From a bacterium (lineage in GTDB: Bacteria; Sysuimicrobiota; Sysuimicrobiia; Sysuimicrobiales; Thermofontiviventaceae), in assembly GCA_030550015.1 (NCBI GenBank), contig JAUQQG010000118.1, positions 17,377 to 81,376 of the forward strand: a stretch of DNA of 64,000 nucleotides, given 5' to 3'. The notes under the pieces were generated by a model. That model saw nothing but the letters and a program-made list of their open reading frames with translations, did no database searches and was not told the DNA's origin. Below, in pieces: positions 46,162 to 54,808 of this stretch; positions within the stretch are counted from its first letter, which is position 1; each line of letters opens with the position of its first letter. The position numbers and the translations under genes are program-made.

Positions 46162-46303
46162 GGTCCTGTGGAATCCCCTCCCTGAACAAAGGTCTTTTGA
46201 CTCTTCCTGGGGTTCCCTCCCTTGCCATTTCCTTTGAATTTTGAAAAGATTTCGTTGGGTACCTCTATGGGAGGAATTTCCGGGGGAGGGGAAAATATAT
46301 CCC

Positions 46304-46942
46304 ATGATGGGCACCTCACCGCGGGTGGCTGCGATCATCCCTGCCTTTAACGAGGCGAAGACGATTGGCGATGTGGTTGCGGTCGTCAGGCGGAGCCCAT
46401 TGGTCGATGAGATCATTGTTGTGAGCGATGGATCTACGGACGAGACCGCAGCCGTTGCCAAGCGTGCTGGAGCCAGGGTGGTTGTGCTGGAGGAGAACGT
46501 GGGCAAAGGAGGTGCCATCGCGGCGGGCCTCCGAGAGACAGACGCAGAGGTTATCCTCCTCCTCGATGCGGACCTCCTCGGCCTCACCACCCAGCATATC
46601 GCAAGTCTCCTTCTCCCCGTTCTCACGGGGGAGGTAGGGATGACCATCGGCCAGCATGAGCAAGATCTGATTCAAGAGATCTTCCCTCAGTTCTCTGGTC
46701 AACGCGCCTTACGGCGCGCGCTCCTTGAGGCGATCCCAGACCTTGGGGAGACGGGGTTTGGGGTGGAAGCGGTTCTGACCCGGTACGCAAAGCTCCAGGG
46801 GGTGCGCTTCCGCACCGTTCTCCTTCAGGATCTCACCCACGTCCCCAAGCAGGAAAAACATGGGTTCGTGCGTGGTGTCGCGGCGAAGCTCAAGGCAACC
46901 TGGGAGATCGCCAAGTGGACGAACAAGGTGAACGTAGGGTAA
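46304..46942 (+). CDS. Family 2 glycosyltransferase
   Basis: 212 residues from the ATG at 46304 (second ATG at 46307; no strong ribosome site near, an upstream TTG frame is not homologous). The GT-A opening VAAIIPAFNEAKTIGDVVAV, VDEIIVVSDGSTDETAAVAK, NVGKGGAIAAGL and the DxD motif in VILLLDADLLGL are intact. The acceptor part is shorter than in polyprenyl-phosphate mannosyltransferases and the C-terminal KLKATWEIAKWTNKVNVG is basic. Related to dolichol-phosphate mannosyl/glucosyl transferases. It may build glycolipids or envelope glycans. Confidence 0.82.
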   Translation: MMGTSPRVAAIIPAFNEAKTIGDVVAVVRRSPLVDEIIVVSDGSTDETAAVAKRAGARVVVLEENVGKGGAIAAGLRETDAEVILLLDADLLGLTTQHIASLLLPVLTGEVGMTIGQHEQDLIQEIFPQFSGQRALRRALLEAIPDLGETGFGVEAVLTRYAKLQGVRFRTVLLQDLTHVPKQEKHGFVRGVAAKLKATWEIAKWTNKVNVG

Positions 46943-46955
46943 TGGAGTTTTAGGG

Positions 46956-48047
46956 TCAGGGGTTTGGAGAGGTACCTAACCGTCTCTGCCAGAGAGATTC
47001 TGTGAGCACTCCTACGAGTCGCGCGCGGATCCCCGAGGCAATTTCCCTTGGAGAGCTCCCCAAGAAGGCAGCATCCTGCGCAGTGACATGGACGATGAGG
47101 AGAGAACCGCGGGCAAAGACCCCCCACTCCCTCCCAATGGGCCGGGTGGAGACCTCGTAGGGGCGAAGATCCTCGTTGAATAGACGATCCAGCCGGCGCG
47201 CAATCTCTTGGATTCGGTCCCTCGCGCTTCCATCGATACCGGGGAGGCGGAGCACCAGGCGCCCATCCACGTAGAGCTCCCCGATCTCCCGCCCTTGCTC
47301 AGGCACCACGAGGACCTCAATACGGAGATATCCCCCGGCAATGCGGCGGGCAAGGGGGATCCCTCGGATTTTCAACTCGGTCTCAATGTACCGCACGCGC
47401 TCCTCCACGGTCGGGTGGTCCGCAAACGCCCCTAAATCTGGCTGGGCCTCCAACTTCCACCGCAGCCGTTCCATGAGGGTGAGGAGCCCCGCAGGGGTGT
47501 AGTGCGTCCGCTGGAGGTAGATGATCGCCAGCCGATCTGCCTCCTGTTCCATCTCCCGCGTGTAACTGCTGAGGACCCCCAGGGAGACGAGTTGGGCCCC
47601 CTTCGCAAGGTTTGGATCCCGGGTGAGGGCGGCAATGAGCATGGTATAAAAGACCGCCTGGGTATGGCGACGGATCATTTCCATCCCATGGCCGCGCACC
47701 ACGTGGGCGATCTCGTGGGCAAGGACGGCTGCAAGCTCGTGGTCTGTGCGGACGAAGCGCACCATGCCCGTGGTCAAGTAGATAAACCCACCTGGCAGGG
47801 AGACCGCGTTCACGGAGTCGAGATCAAGGACCTTGAATGTGAAGGGGATCTCTGGCCTGTCGGACGCAGCCGCCACCTCCCGCCCAATACGAGCGACGCG
47901 TTCGGCCAAAGCGGGATCATGAACGACCTTGTACTGGGATTCGATCTGCTTCGCGTAGCGTCGGCCGATCTCAGCCTCTGTGTCCTGGGCGAGCGCGAGC
48001 CCATGGAAAAATAGGAGGATCAACAGGCCAGCTACAAGCGCTCTCAT
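46956..48047 (-). CDS. Secreted or membrane-bound M48-family metalloprotease
   Basis: 363 residues with an N-terminal signal peptide (about 1-20, cleavage near ALAQD). The zinc motif is HEIAHVVRGH at 111-120, with the third ligand in EMEQEADRLAIIYL. The domain resembles BepA/LoiP rather than HtpX because it lacks multiple membrane helices. The C-terminal 130 residues (REIGELYVDGRLVLRLP and on) are a separate beta-rich region. It probably degrades misfolded envelope proteins. Its start overlaps the tatD stop by four bases (ATGA), so they are coupled. Confidence 0.88.
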   Translation of the reverse strand: MRALVAGLLILLFFHGLALAQDTEAEIGRRYAKQIESQYKVVHDPALAERVARIGREVAAASDRPEIPFTFKVLDLDSVNAVSLPGGFIYLTTGMVRFVRTDHELAAVLAHEIAHVVRGHGMEMIRRHTQAVFYTMLIAALTRDPNLAKGAQLVSLGVLSSYTREMEQEADRLAIIYLQRTHYTPAGLLTLMERLRWKLEAQPDLGAFADHPTVEERVRYIETELKIRGIPLARRIAGGYLRIEVLVVPEQGREIGELYVDGRLVLRLPGIDGSARDRIQEIARRLDRLFNEDLRPYEVSTRPIGREWGVFARGSLLIVHVTAQDAAFLGSSPREIASGIRARLVGVLTESLWQRRLGTSPNP

Positions 48048-48823
48048 CGTTCGTCCTCCATCGAGGGCCGGAGATGGAACATGCGGAGGGCATTCTCTGT
48101 GGTCGCTTGAGCCAGGTCGTCCATAGGCATCCTCCGTAGCTCCGCCACACGGGAAGCGATGAGGGGCAAGTATGCAGGTTCGTTCCGGTGGCCACGATAT
48201 GGCTCAGGCGCGAGGTAGGGGCTGTCCGTCTCAAGGAGGAGGTGTTCAAGGGGGATCGCTCGGGCGACCTCCGGCAGGCGCCTGGCATTCCGGAAAGTGA
48301 CGGGTCCGGCGATGGAGAGGAAGTGGCCACGGCGGATACACTCCCTGGCAAATTCCGGGGATCCCGAGAAACAGTGCCAGATTACCTGTACATCCTCCCT
48401 ATCCAGGATCTGGAGGGCATTCCCATGTGCTTCGCGGCAATGAACCACTACGGGGAGCGCGAGTTCCCGGGCAAGCTGGATGTGTTGGTGGAAAAGAGCT
48501 TCCTGCTGCAGACGGGAGGCATTGTCGCGGGAGTAATCCAATCCTGTTTCCCCAATGGCCACCACCTTGGGATGACGGGCCAGGTTACGGATCTCCATCA
48601 TGGCCTCCTCGCCAACTGAACCTGCCTCGTGCGGATGGATCCCCACAGCGGCATAGACGTACGGGAAGGAACTTGCGATCGCAATCGCCACCTGAGAGGA
48701 CTCCACGTCGGTGCCAACGGTGAGGAGGTAGGCAACCCCGGCCTCGCGTGCCCTGGTGAGGACTCCCTCCAGGTCACTCCGCAGGCCCTCGTCGTCGAGA
48801 TGCAGGTGGGTGTCGAAGAACAT
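48044..48823 (-). CDS. tatD: TatD-family DNase
   Basis: 259 residues, normal length. Metal-binding motifs: FFDTHLHLDD, GIHPHEA, ETGLDYSR, VVVHCREAHG, VIWHCFSGS, and ETDSPYLAPEPYRGHRNEPA. This metal-dependent hydrolase family shows 3' to 5' exonuclease or D-aminoacyl-tRNA deacylase-like activity. It is coupled to the M48 protease gene, an unusual partner. Confidence 0.94.
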   Translation of the reverse strand: MFFDTHLHLDDEGLRSDLEGVLTRAREAGVAYLLTVGTDVESSQVAIAIASSFPYVYAAVGIHPHEAGSVGEEAMMEIRNLARHPKVVAIGETGLDYSRDNASRLQQEALFHQHIQLARELALPVVVHCREAHGNALQILDREDVQVIWHCFSGSPEFARECIRRGHFLSIAGPVTFRNARRLPEVARAIPLEHLLLETDSPYLAPEPYRGHRNEPAYLPLIASRVAELRRMPMDDLAQATTENALRMFHLRPSMEDER

Positions 48824-49022
48824 ATCCGCCTTTGCCTGTACAATCCCAGTGTACCGTCTCCCTGCTCCCGCTGCAACTGCCCTTCAATACTTGGGAACCT
48901 TCTGACGTATGTCGGGATCTTCTCCAAAATCCATGCTGGCTCTAGAGGAGCGCGGTCCCTCGCCCGTACCCCCTGAGGGGAAGAGCGCAAAAAGCGGAGC
49001 GGCGAGTCTCTGGAAAGGGAAA

Positions 49023-49607
49023 CTATTGACGTGGTTGCTTGATTGGGGGGAGGTCGCCTGGTTTGAAGACCCCGATCTGGAAGATACGTCCATTGAGCAG
49101 GTTCTTCGGGCTCTGGACGAAGGCGAATTGGAGGCCGAGGTCATGGTACCGAAGTATGGCGATGCGGTCCTCGGGGTAATCGTACCGGCGGTACCCGTTG
49201 CCATAGGTGGCAATGGCCTTGTCGATACGATCGAGGAGCCGGACTCCCCGATCAGTTCGATACCCTCCTGTTCCAAAGACACTGATGAGGCGAAGTCTTT
49301 GGCTATCCCGGTAGAGGGAGACCCAAACGCCCTCCCGTCGCCACTCGTACAGGATGAGGTTGTGCTCAGGGAACTCGTCACGGCGGAAACCGCTGCCCAT
49401 GACCTGGAGGATCTCCCGGAGGTCCATGTTCAGGTGCAGCGGACCGATGCGTTTCCCGGGAATAATGATCCCGTCCCCGATCACATGCACACCGGGAGGG
49501 GGACTCTCTCCTCCCGGCTCGCGTGGTGCGCTCCAGACTCCCGATGCCAGGAGGGTGAAGATGAGGACAGAGCAGGCAAGGCGAATGGCGAACATCCAAG
49601 GGTTACG
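49023..49607 (-). CDS. Secreted protein of unknown function
   Basis: 194 residues from a TTG at 49607 (AGGAGAGGG nearby); an ATG at 49595 would remove four residues. The N-terminus is a signal peptide (MFAIRLACSVLIFTLLASGV, cleavage near WSAPR). The mature part has a GIIIPGKRIGPLHLNMDLRE segment and then REGVWVSLYRDSQRLRLISV, a beta-rich pattern that recalls small envelope lipid- or ligand-binding domains, but no family was recognised. The C-terminus ends PPIKQPRQ. It lies upstream of tatD (199-base gap). Confidence 0.65.
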   Translation of the reverse strand, partial: RNPWMFAIRLACSVLIFTLLASGVWSAPREPGGESPPPGVHVIGDGIIIPGKRIGPLHLNMDLREILQVMGSGFRRDEFPEHNLILYEWRREGVWVSLYRDSQRLRLISVFGTGGYRTDRGVRLLDRIDKAIATYGNGYRRYDYPEDRIAILRYHDLGLQFAFVQSPKNLLNGRIFQIGVFKPGDLPPIKQPRQ

Positions 49608-49655
49608 CAAAACCCTCTCCTCCCCCTCTAGAGATTCCCCCCTCAGGGTATTCGG

Positions 49656-49684
49656 TTGACCCTCCTGGAATCCTGTGTTATCCT
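49656..49684 (+). promoter_or_regulatory. Promoter for tRNA-Glu(TTC)
   Basis: TTGACC and TATCCT are separated by 17 bases and end eight bases before the tRNA 5' end. It lies across the start of the divergently transcribed secreted-protein gene. Confidence 0.6.
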
Positions 49685-49692
49685 CCACGTGG

Positions 49693-49770
49693 GCCCCCGT
49701 CGTCTAGCCAGGCCTAGGACCCCGGTCTTTCAAGCCGGTAACACGGGTTCGAATCCCGTCGGGGGCACCA
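49693..49770 (+). tRNA. tRNA-Glu (anticodon TTC)
   Basis: Acceptor GCCCCCG/CGGGGGC, anticodon stem CCGGT/GCCGG with loop CTTTCAA giving TTC, T-arm CGGGTTCGAATCCCG, discriminator A and encoded CCA. The D-arm matches the other tRNA-Glu at 25785 (CGTCTAGCCAGGCCTAGGAC). Confidence 0.95.
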
Positions 49771-49958
49771 CCTTCTCAGGTTCCCTTCACAACCCTGGGA
49801 ATTTTGTCGGGACCCCACCTCAAGAGGAGGATCCGCAGATCTTCGCAAGAGGTTTCGCCGGCTCCTTTCTCTATTATTCCGATGTCGCAAGGACCTTTTC
49901 TGTGGGTGCGGAATACTTACCCAAGGCCGCCTGATGGCCCGTAAAGGAGGCGATATCC

Positions 49959-50891
49959 ATGGGTCATGAGTACTTCTTGCCGCCTGAGAAGGTACATTTT
50001 GTATGGAATAACGCTCTCCCCCCTGCGCTTGAGATCGAATCCGGGGATGTTGTCGTTTATGACCTGCGCGACGTGACCGACAACCAGATCACTCCCGCTT
50101 CCACTGCCGATGCCCTCACGAGCTTGGATTGGAGCCGGATCTACCCCCTGGGAGGTCCTGTTTTTGTAAAAGGGGCGAAGCCAGGAGACGTCTTAGAAGT
50201 AGAAATCCTCGATCTTCACCCAAAGGGGTGGGGATGGACGGGGATCATTCCCGGGTTCGGGTTGTTGGAGGAGGAGTTCAACAAGCCTTACCTGCGCATT
50301 TGGGATCTCTCCGCGGGGGACCACACTCTCCTCCGCGAGGACATCTGCATTCCCCTCGATCCCTTCTGCGGGACCATGGGGGTTGCTCCCGGAGAGAAAG
50401 GGGAATTCCCGGTGATGCCGCCTGGACGGTTTGGTGGAAACATGGACATCCGCCACCTGACAAGAGGGACGACGCTCCTTCTGCCCGTCCAGGTGGAGGG
50501 AGCTCTTTTTTCTTGCGGGGATTGCCATGCAGCCCAGGGCGACGGTGAAGTATGTGTGACAGGGATTGAGGCCCCCATGCATGTTGCTCTGCGCTTCCGC
50601 GTGCGCAAGGACCGCTCGATCCCTGAACCACAGTTCTTCACCGCAGGGCCGCTCACGAGCAAGTACGACGGCAAGGGGTATTATGCCACGACGGGGATTA
50701 GCCCAGATCTTATGGAAGCTTCCCGAAAGGCCGTCCGCCACATGATCGAGCACCTTGTGCGCACCTACAATCTCACGCCAGAAGATGCCTACGTGCTCTG
50801 TAGCGTGGTCGTGGACCTCAAGATCAGCGAGGTGGTGGACAAGCCCAACTGGATCGTCACCGCCTATCTCCCCTTGGGCATCTTTGTCTAA
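49959..50891 (+). CDS. Acetamidase/formamidase family protein
   Basis: 310 residues. AAGGAGG nine bases before the ATG. Family blocks: VHFVWNNALPPALEIESGDV, LGGPVFVKGAKPGDVLEVEI, GRFGGNMDIRHLTRGTTLLL, FSCGDCHAAQGDGEVCVTGI (metal/active-site region) and LTPEDAYVLCSVVVDLKISE. The FmdA/AmdA family hydrolyses short amides to ammonia and acid. A 188-base gap follows the tRNA; a possible degenerate hairpin copy is near 49836-49862. It fits the amide or amino-acid uptake capacity of the LIV systems. Confidence 0.92.
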   Translation: MGHEYFLPPEKVHFVWNNALPPALEIESGDVVVYDLRDVTDNQITPASTADALTSLDWSRIYPLGGPVFVKGAKPGDVLEVEILDLHPKGWGWTGIIPGFGLLEEEFNKPYLRIWDLSAGDHTLLREDICIPLDPFCGTMGVAPGEKGEFPVMPPGRFGGNMDIRHLTRGTTLLLPVQVEGALFSCGDCHAAQGDGEVCVTGIEAPMHVALRFRVRKDRSIPEPQFFTAGPLTSKYDGKGYYATTGISPDLMEASRKAVRHMIEHLVRTYNLTPEDAYVLCSVVVDLKISEVVDKPNWIVTAYLPLGIFV

Positions 50892-50969
50892 AGAGCCTGT
50901 TGAGGACGGGACCTCCACAACCGTCGAGAGGCTTTTATCGGGAAGTTCACTGCTCTCTTTCTGGGGCGA

Positions 50970-52265
50970 ATGGAAAGCGCCAAGGACAACCGATCGCAGT
51001 CACCGGGCAGCGTCGATCGCCCGCAGTTGAGTGGTGGTGTGTGGTTCCTCGCCTGTGCGATCCTGGCGTTGCCCCTTGTTGCTGTATCTGTCCTCGGAGC
51101 AAGCCCGAGGTTGGCCCTCCTTCAGTATCGCTCCATGCTCGTCCTCGCTGCGAACCACTTAGTCACCCTTGGATGGGGCACAATGGTCGCCATTGGATCT
51201 CTCCACCAGATGCTCCCTGCAGCCGCCGGAGTGCCACGCGGCGGAGACCGCTTGATGCCATTCCAGTTCGGCCTTTACCTTGTGGGGGTGACTGCTCTGG
51301 CTGCTGGGTTCGGGTGGCACCTCTTGCCCCTCCTCCTCTTTGGAGGGGGTGCGGTCTTCACGGCTATCCTCCTTGCCATCGGCAGAGCCACCGCTGTTCT
51401 GATGCATCGCACGCGCTGGCTCCCATCGCTGAGTTATATTGTAGTTGCACTCGCCTGCCTTGGCGGTGTGAGCGCCTGGGGGCTGATCCTCGTGCTTAAC
51501 TGGAGGTTCCTCTTCTGGAGGGATCTTATTGGGCCCGTTGGGCTCATGGTGCACTTGCCCCTAGGCCTTATTGGCTGGTTCGCAACACTCGTCGCTGGTG
51601 TCTCTTACTATCTCCTCCCCAGGTTCACCGGGTTGAAAGATCCCTCAAAGGTCCACCCACGGGCAGTGCTGGTGAGTTTGAGTGCAGGCCTCGCCGTGAC
51701 CCTCGGAGGTGTCATTGTGCTGCCCGCTGGGGTACGTATCGGCCTTCTCCTCGTTGCCATCGGCGGATTCCTCTACACTGCGGATGTGGTTCGTTTCCTC
51801 CATGCATGGCCAAAGAAGGCACGGGATATCACCCGCGCCCACTGGAAGGTCATCGCTGCGGAGACAGGGATCTTGAGCGCGGGCCTCCTTGGATGGACGG
51901 TGGGAGTGCTTCCCGGCGATCCTCAGCGCTGGGCAGTAGCGGGTGTGAGCCTGTTCCTGCTTGGCTGGGTAACGCTAGCGATCACCGGCCAGGCTTACAA
52001 GGTGACCCCTTTCCTCATCTGGTACTATCGCTATCAACTGGGCATGGCCCCGCTTGAAGTTCCTCGCCTGGAGGCACCCTACTGGCCTCCTGCAGGCGGG
52101 CCTTCCCTCGCCTTGTTGGCATGCGGCGGAGCCCTTGTGGCCCTCGGTGTCCTCGCATGGTCCCCTGCAGTGAGCATGTTGGGAGGTCTTGCATTTTTTG
52201 CCGGGGCAGTGGTGTTTTCCTATCTTCTGGGATACTCTTGGCTTCCTAGGCTTTGGGGCAGGTGA
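50970..52265 (+). CDS. 12-TM heme-copper oxidase subunit I-like protein
   Basis: 431 residues with about 12 transmembrane helices. Helix 2 carries AANHLVTLGWGTMVAIGS, reminiscent of the low-spin heme histidine region of cbb3/NorB-type subunit I, and helix 6 has VHLPLGLIGWFATLVAG. The later copper/heme histidines of a catalytic subunit are not evident, so it may be an inactive relative. NnrS is another 12-TM possibility. No other oxidase subunit adjoins it. It lies between an amidase gene and a galE-type gene with a six-base gap to the latter. Confidence 0.5.
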   Translation: MESAKDNRSQSPGSVDRPQLSGGVWFLACAILALPLVAVSVLGASPRLALLQYRSMLVLAANHLVTLGWGTMVAIGSLHQMLPAAAGVPRGGDRLMPFQFGLYLVGVTALAAGFGWHLLPLLLFGGGAVFTAILLAIGRATAVLMHRTRWLPSLSYIVVALACLGGVSAWGLILVLNWRFLFWRDLIGPVGLMVHLPLGLIGWFATLVAGVSYYLLPRFTGLKDPSKVHPRAVLVSLSAGLAVTLGGVIVLPAGVRIGLLLVAIGGFLYTADVVRFLHAWPKKARDITRAHWKVIAAETGILSAGLLGWTVGVLPGDPQRWAVAGVSLFLLGWVTLAITGQAYKVTPFLIWYYRYQLGMAPLEVPRLEAPYWPPAGGPSLALLACGGALVALGVLAWSPAVSMLGGLAFFAGAVVFSYLLGYSWLPRLWGR

Positions 52266-52271
52266 AGAGGT

Positions 52272-53210
52272 ATGAGGGTGCTCGTGACGGGAGGGGCTGG
52301 GTTCATCGGGTCGCATCTTGTGGACGCCTCGATTGCTTCTGGCTACGAGGTCATCGTCGTTGATGACCTCTCATCGGGGCGGAGGGAGAATGTCCATCCA
52401 CGCGCGAAGTTCTACCAGGTCGACATCGCCAGCAATCACCTTGGAGAGGTATTCGCAGAGGAGCGTCCCGAAATTGTGGTCCATCACGCGGCCCAGGCTT
52501 CCGTGGTCCGCTCCGTGCAAGAGCCGCGATATGATGCTATGGTGAACGTCCTTGGGACTGTTCAAATCCTGGAGCAGTGTGTGCGCTGGAAGGTGCGCAA
52601 GGTGGTTTTCGCCTCCACCGGGGGAGCGATCTATGGCGAGCCAATTTCTATCCCCGTCACTGAGGACCACCCAATTGCCCCGATTAGCCCTTACGGGATC
52701 ACCAAGTACATCGGAGAACTCTACCTCGCGTTCTACCATAAAGCCTATGGCCTTCCCTATGTCTCCCTCCGCTACGCCAATGTGTACGGCCCGCGCCAGG
52801 ACCCTACCGGGGAGGCGGGCGTGGTCGCGATCTTCATCGATGCGATGCTTCGGGGAAGGGCGCCGACCATCTTTGGTGATGGCACCCAGACGAGAGATTT
52901 CGTCTATGTGGAGGATGTTGTGCAGGCGAACCTTCTTGCGATGCAGTCGGAGGTGGTAGGGGTGATGAACATTGGGACCGGAGTAGAAACCTCTGTGAAC
53001 CTCCTCTATGCGAAGCTTGCGCAACTAACGGGGTTTACGGATCCCCCCGTGTACGCGGCGCCGCGTCCCGGGGATGTCTACCGCATTGCCCTGGACCCAG
53101 ATCGCGCGCGCTCCCTGCTAGGCTGGAGGCCGAAGGTGACCTTGGAAGAAGGGTTGCGCCGTACTGTCGAGGCGTTCAAAGAACAGGCAGCAAGGGAGGG
53201 CGGTGGTTGA
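52272..53210 (+). CDS. NAD-dependent epimerase/dehydratase (UDP-glucose 4-epimerase type)
   Basis: 312 residues, extended SDR. VLVTGGAGFIGSHLVDASIA is the NAD site; DDLSSGRRENVHP follows; the catalytic triad is in FASTGGAIYG and SPYGITKYIGE, with RYANVYGPRQDP and YVEDVVQANLLAM as downstream blocks. GalE-like or UDP-glucuronate decarboxylase-like; the substrate cannot be fixed. It is six bases downstream of the 12-TM gene and its stop abuts the next start. Confidence 0.9.
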   Translation: MRVLVTGGAGFIGSHLVDASIASGYEVIVVDDLSSGRRENVHPRAKFYQVDIASNHLGEVFAEERPEIVVHHAAQASVVRSVQEPRYDAMVNVLGTVQILEQCVRWKVRKVVFASTGGAIYGEPISIPVTEDHPIAPISPYGITKYIGELYLAFYHKAYGLPYVSLRYANVYGPRQDPTGEAGVVAIFIDAMLRGRAPTIFGDGTQTRDFVYVEDVVQANLLAMQSEVVGVMNIGTGVETSVNLLYAKLAQLTGFTDPPVYAAPRPGDVYRIALDPDRARSLLGWRPKVTLEEGLRRTVEAFKEQAAREGGG

Positions 53211-54173
53211 GTGCACCGTGTTCTCGTGACCTCGACAACCTTTGGCCTTGCTTCCAACAAGCCTGTGGAGTATCTGCGGGACCACCAATGTGAGGTCATC
53301 TTCGGCCCCCGGCGCCCCCTTCGCGATGAGGAGCTTGCTCGTCTCATCCCCGGGTTCCACGCGCTCATTGCTGGTCTCGATGAGGTCGGTCCAAAGAGCC
53401 TCAACAGCGCTGACCTCCTGCGGGTTATCGCCAGGAGAGGAGCCAGTTTGGACCTCATCGACCTCCGTGGGGCAACGGAGCGCGGGGTCGTCGTCTTCTC
53501 TTTGCCTAGGATGGATGCGGAGTCAGTGGCCGATCTTACTTTCGGTCTTATCCTGGCAGTCGCAAGACACATCCCCCAGGCAGATCGTCGGGTGCGAGCA
53601 GGATACTGGGATCGTCCCATTGGCAGGGATGTCTGGGGGAAGGCGTTGGGGATTGTCGGTTTTGGGAGGATCGGCTCAGCTGTGGCCAGGAGGGCGCGGG
53701 GCTTTTCCATGCGCCTCCTTGCATATGACCGATCTCCTGATCCGGACCTTGCCCGCGAACTGGGGGTAGAATTTGCGGATCTCCCCATGCTCCTTCAGGA
53801 AGCTGATTTTGTCACCATTCACCTCCCTCTCACACCGGCGACGAAAGGGTTCATCTCGCTTCGGGAGCTGAAAATGATGAAGCCCACCGCGTATCTGATC
53901 AACACAAGCCGTGGAGGCGTGGTAGACGAAGCGGCTCTTTATCAGGCTCTTACCAAGGGGTGGATCGCGGGTGCCGCCCTGGACGTCTTTTCCGAGGAAC
54001 CTCCAAAGGGGAACCCTCTGCTCGAGCTTGAGAACGTAGTCTGCACTCCGCATATGGGGACCTACACTGTGGAGACGCTCGAGATGATGGACATGTACTG
54101 CGCCCGGGAGGTTGTGCGTGCATTGCATGGGGAGATCCCGCAAGGGACGGCGAACCCGGAGGTGTTCCGGTGA
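53211..54173 (+). CDS. D-isomer-specific 2-hydroxyacid dehydrogenase
   Basis: 320 residues. GTG start placed directly after the epimerase stop. The NAD domain is LGIVGFGRIGSAVARRARGF with YLINTSRGGVVDEAALYQAL; AGAALDVFSEEPP and the catalytic histidine in TPHMGTYTVETLEMM complete the family (3-phosphoglycerate dehydrogenase/hydroxypyruvate reductase/lactate type). The segment ARRGASLDLIDL deviates from the usual ARYGVGVDNID. No C-terminal ACT domain, so probably not a feedback-inhibited SerA. Confidence 0.88.
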   Translation: MHRVLVTSTTFGLASNKPVEYLRDHQCEVIFGPRRPLRDEELARLIPGFHALIAGLDEVGPKSLNSADLLRVIARRGASLDLIDLRGATERGVVVFSLPRMDAESVADLTFGLILAVARHIPQADRRVRAGYWDRPIGRDVWGKALGIVGFGRIGSAVARRARGFSMRLLAYDRSPDPDLARELGVEFADLPMLLQEADFVTIHLPLTPATKGFISLRELKMMKPTAYLINTSRGGVVDEAALYQALTKGWIAGAALDVFSEEPPKGNPLLELENVVCTPHMGTYTVETLEMMDMYCAREVVRALHGEIPQGTANPEVFR

Positions 54174-54193
54174 GCGAGCCACCCCAAATAACC

Positions 54194-54226
54194 CCCAGCA
54201 AAATCTCTTGTCGAGCTTTTGCTGGG
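54194..54226. repeat. Dispersed intergenic hairpin, copy 7 (perfect)
   Basis: CCCAGCAAAA (54194-54203) and TTTTGCTGGG (54217-54226) are perfect complements around the 13-base loop TCTCTTGTCGAGC. This is the best-formed copy in the window. No T-run follows, so it is not an ordinary terminator. It lies between the 2-hydroxyacid dehydrogenase gene and the tRNA-Val promoter. Confidence 0.7.
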
Positions 54227-54340
54227 ATCCTGCTCTTTCAAGAGAGGCCCCGTCAAAGTCAGACTTTTCCCTGGGTACTTGGGTCCCAGGCCCAACCGAA
54301 AGGATCTTACTTGGACGGGCTCGGTTCTTCGCATGAAGAG

Positions 54341-54369
54341 TTGAGGAAGGAGTGCGCGTATCGTATAAT
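54341..54369 (+). promoter_or_regulatory. Promoter for tRNA-Val
   Basis: TTGAGG and a perfect TATAAT are separated by exactly 17 bases, ending 16 bases before the tRNA 5' end. Confidence 0.75.
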
Positions 54370-54385
54370 GAAAATACAACAGGGA

Positions 54386-54460
54386 GGGCGGTTAGCTCAG
54401 CGGGAGAGCGCCTGCTTCACACGCAGGAGGTCAGAGGTTCAAAGCCTCTACCGCCCACCA
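54386..54460 (+). tRNA. tRNA-Val (anticodon CAC)
   Basis: Acceptor GGGCGGT/ACCGCCC, D-arm AGCTCAGCGGGAGAGC, anticodon stem CCTGC/GCAGG with loop TTCACAC giving CAC, T-arm AGAGGTTCAAAGCCTCT, discriminator A and encoded CCA. Confidence 0.95.
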
Positions 54461-54808
54461 GGATTTGCTCCGTCAACTTCTCAGGCGTTCTCTGCAAGGG
54501 TGGCTTCTAAAGCTGAAGGGGGTTACCTGCCGTTCCTGTAGTGTGGGAAAGTTTCGAGGAAAATTTCTGGATTTTTCCGCTCTCATTGGAGGAGGAAGTG
54601 GCCCGAGGTTAGCGAACGTAAGTGTATATCGCTTTTATTTTGTACTGGGAAAAGGCCAAAGGAGCAAATGCAATCTACACTCTGCGGTAGGGGGGTGAGC
54701 GCTGAAGGGACAGGTGGGAAGGAGCAGGGTTTTCTCTAAGGTTTGTGATTCTCTCCGAAACCCATGGGAAGTGCAGGTGAGACTATCGCGAAAGGAGGAG
54801 GGAAAAGG
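54461..54808. other. 348-base leader upstream of livJ
   Basis: No gene is supported here. The stretch holds AT-rich patches (about 54617-54660 and a GAAAATTTC...TTTTTCC patch near 54556-54577), but no -35/-10 pair with normal spacing was found. It must contain the promoter of the second LIV operon. The livJ start has AGGAGG at 54794-54799. Confidence 0.5.

Noticed and set aside
46187..46199. Half-copy of the hairpin (CAAAGGTCTTTTG)
   Set aside because: Only one arm matches; the other half is unrelated, so it is mentioned with the family but not annotated.
49836..49862. Possible hairpin copy between tRNA-Glu and the amidase gene
   Set aside because: Resemblance (GATCTTCGCAAGAGG) is too weak to support without a genome-wide model.
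54170..54541. Open frame across the tRNA-Val locus
   Set aside because: It runs through the tRNA and promoter and has no ribosome site or protein similarity.
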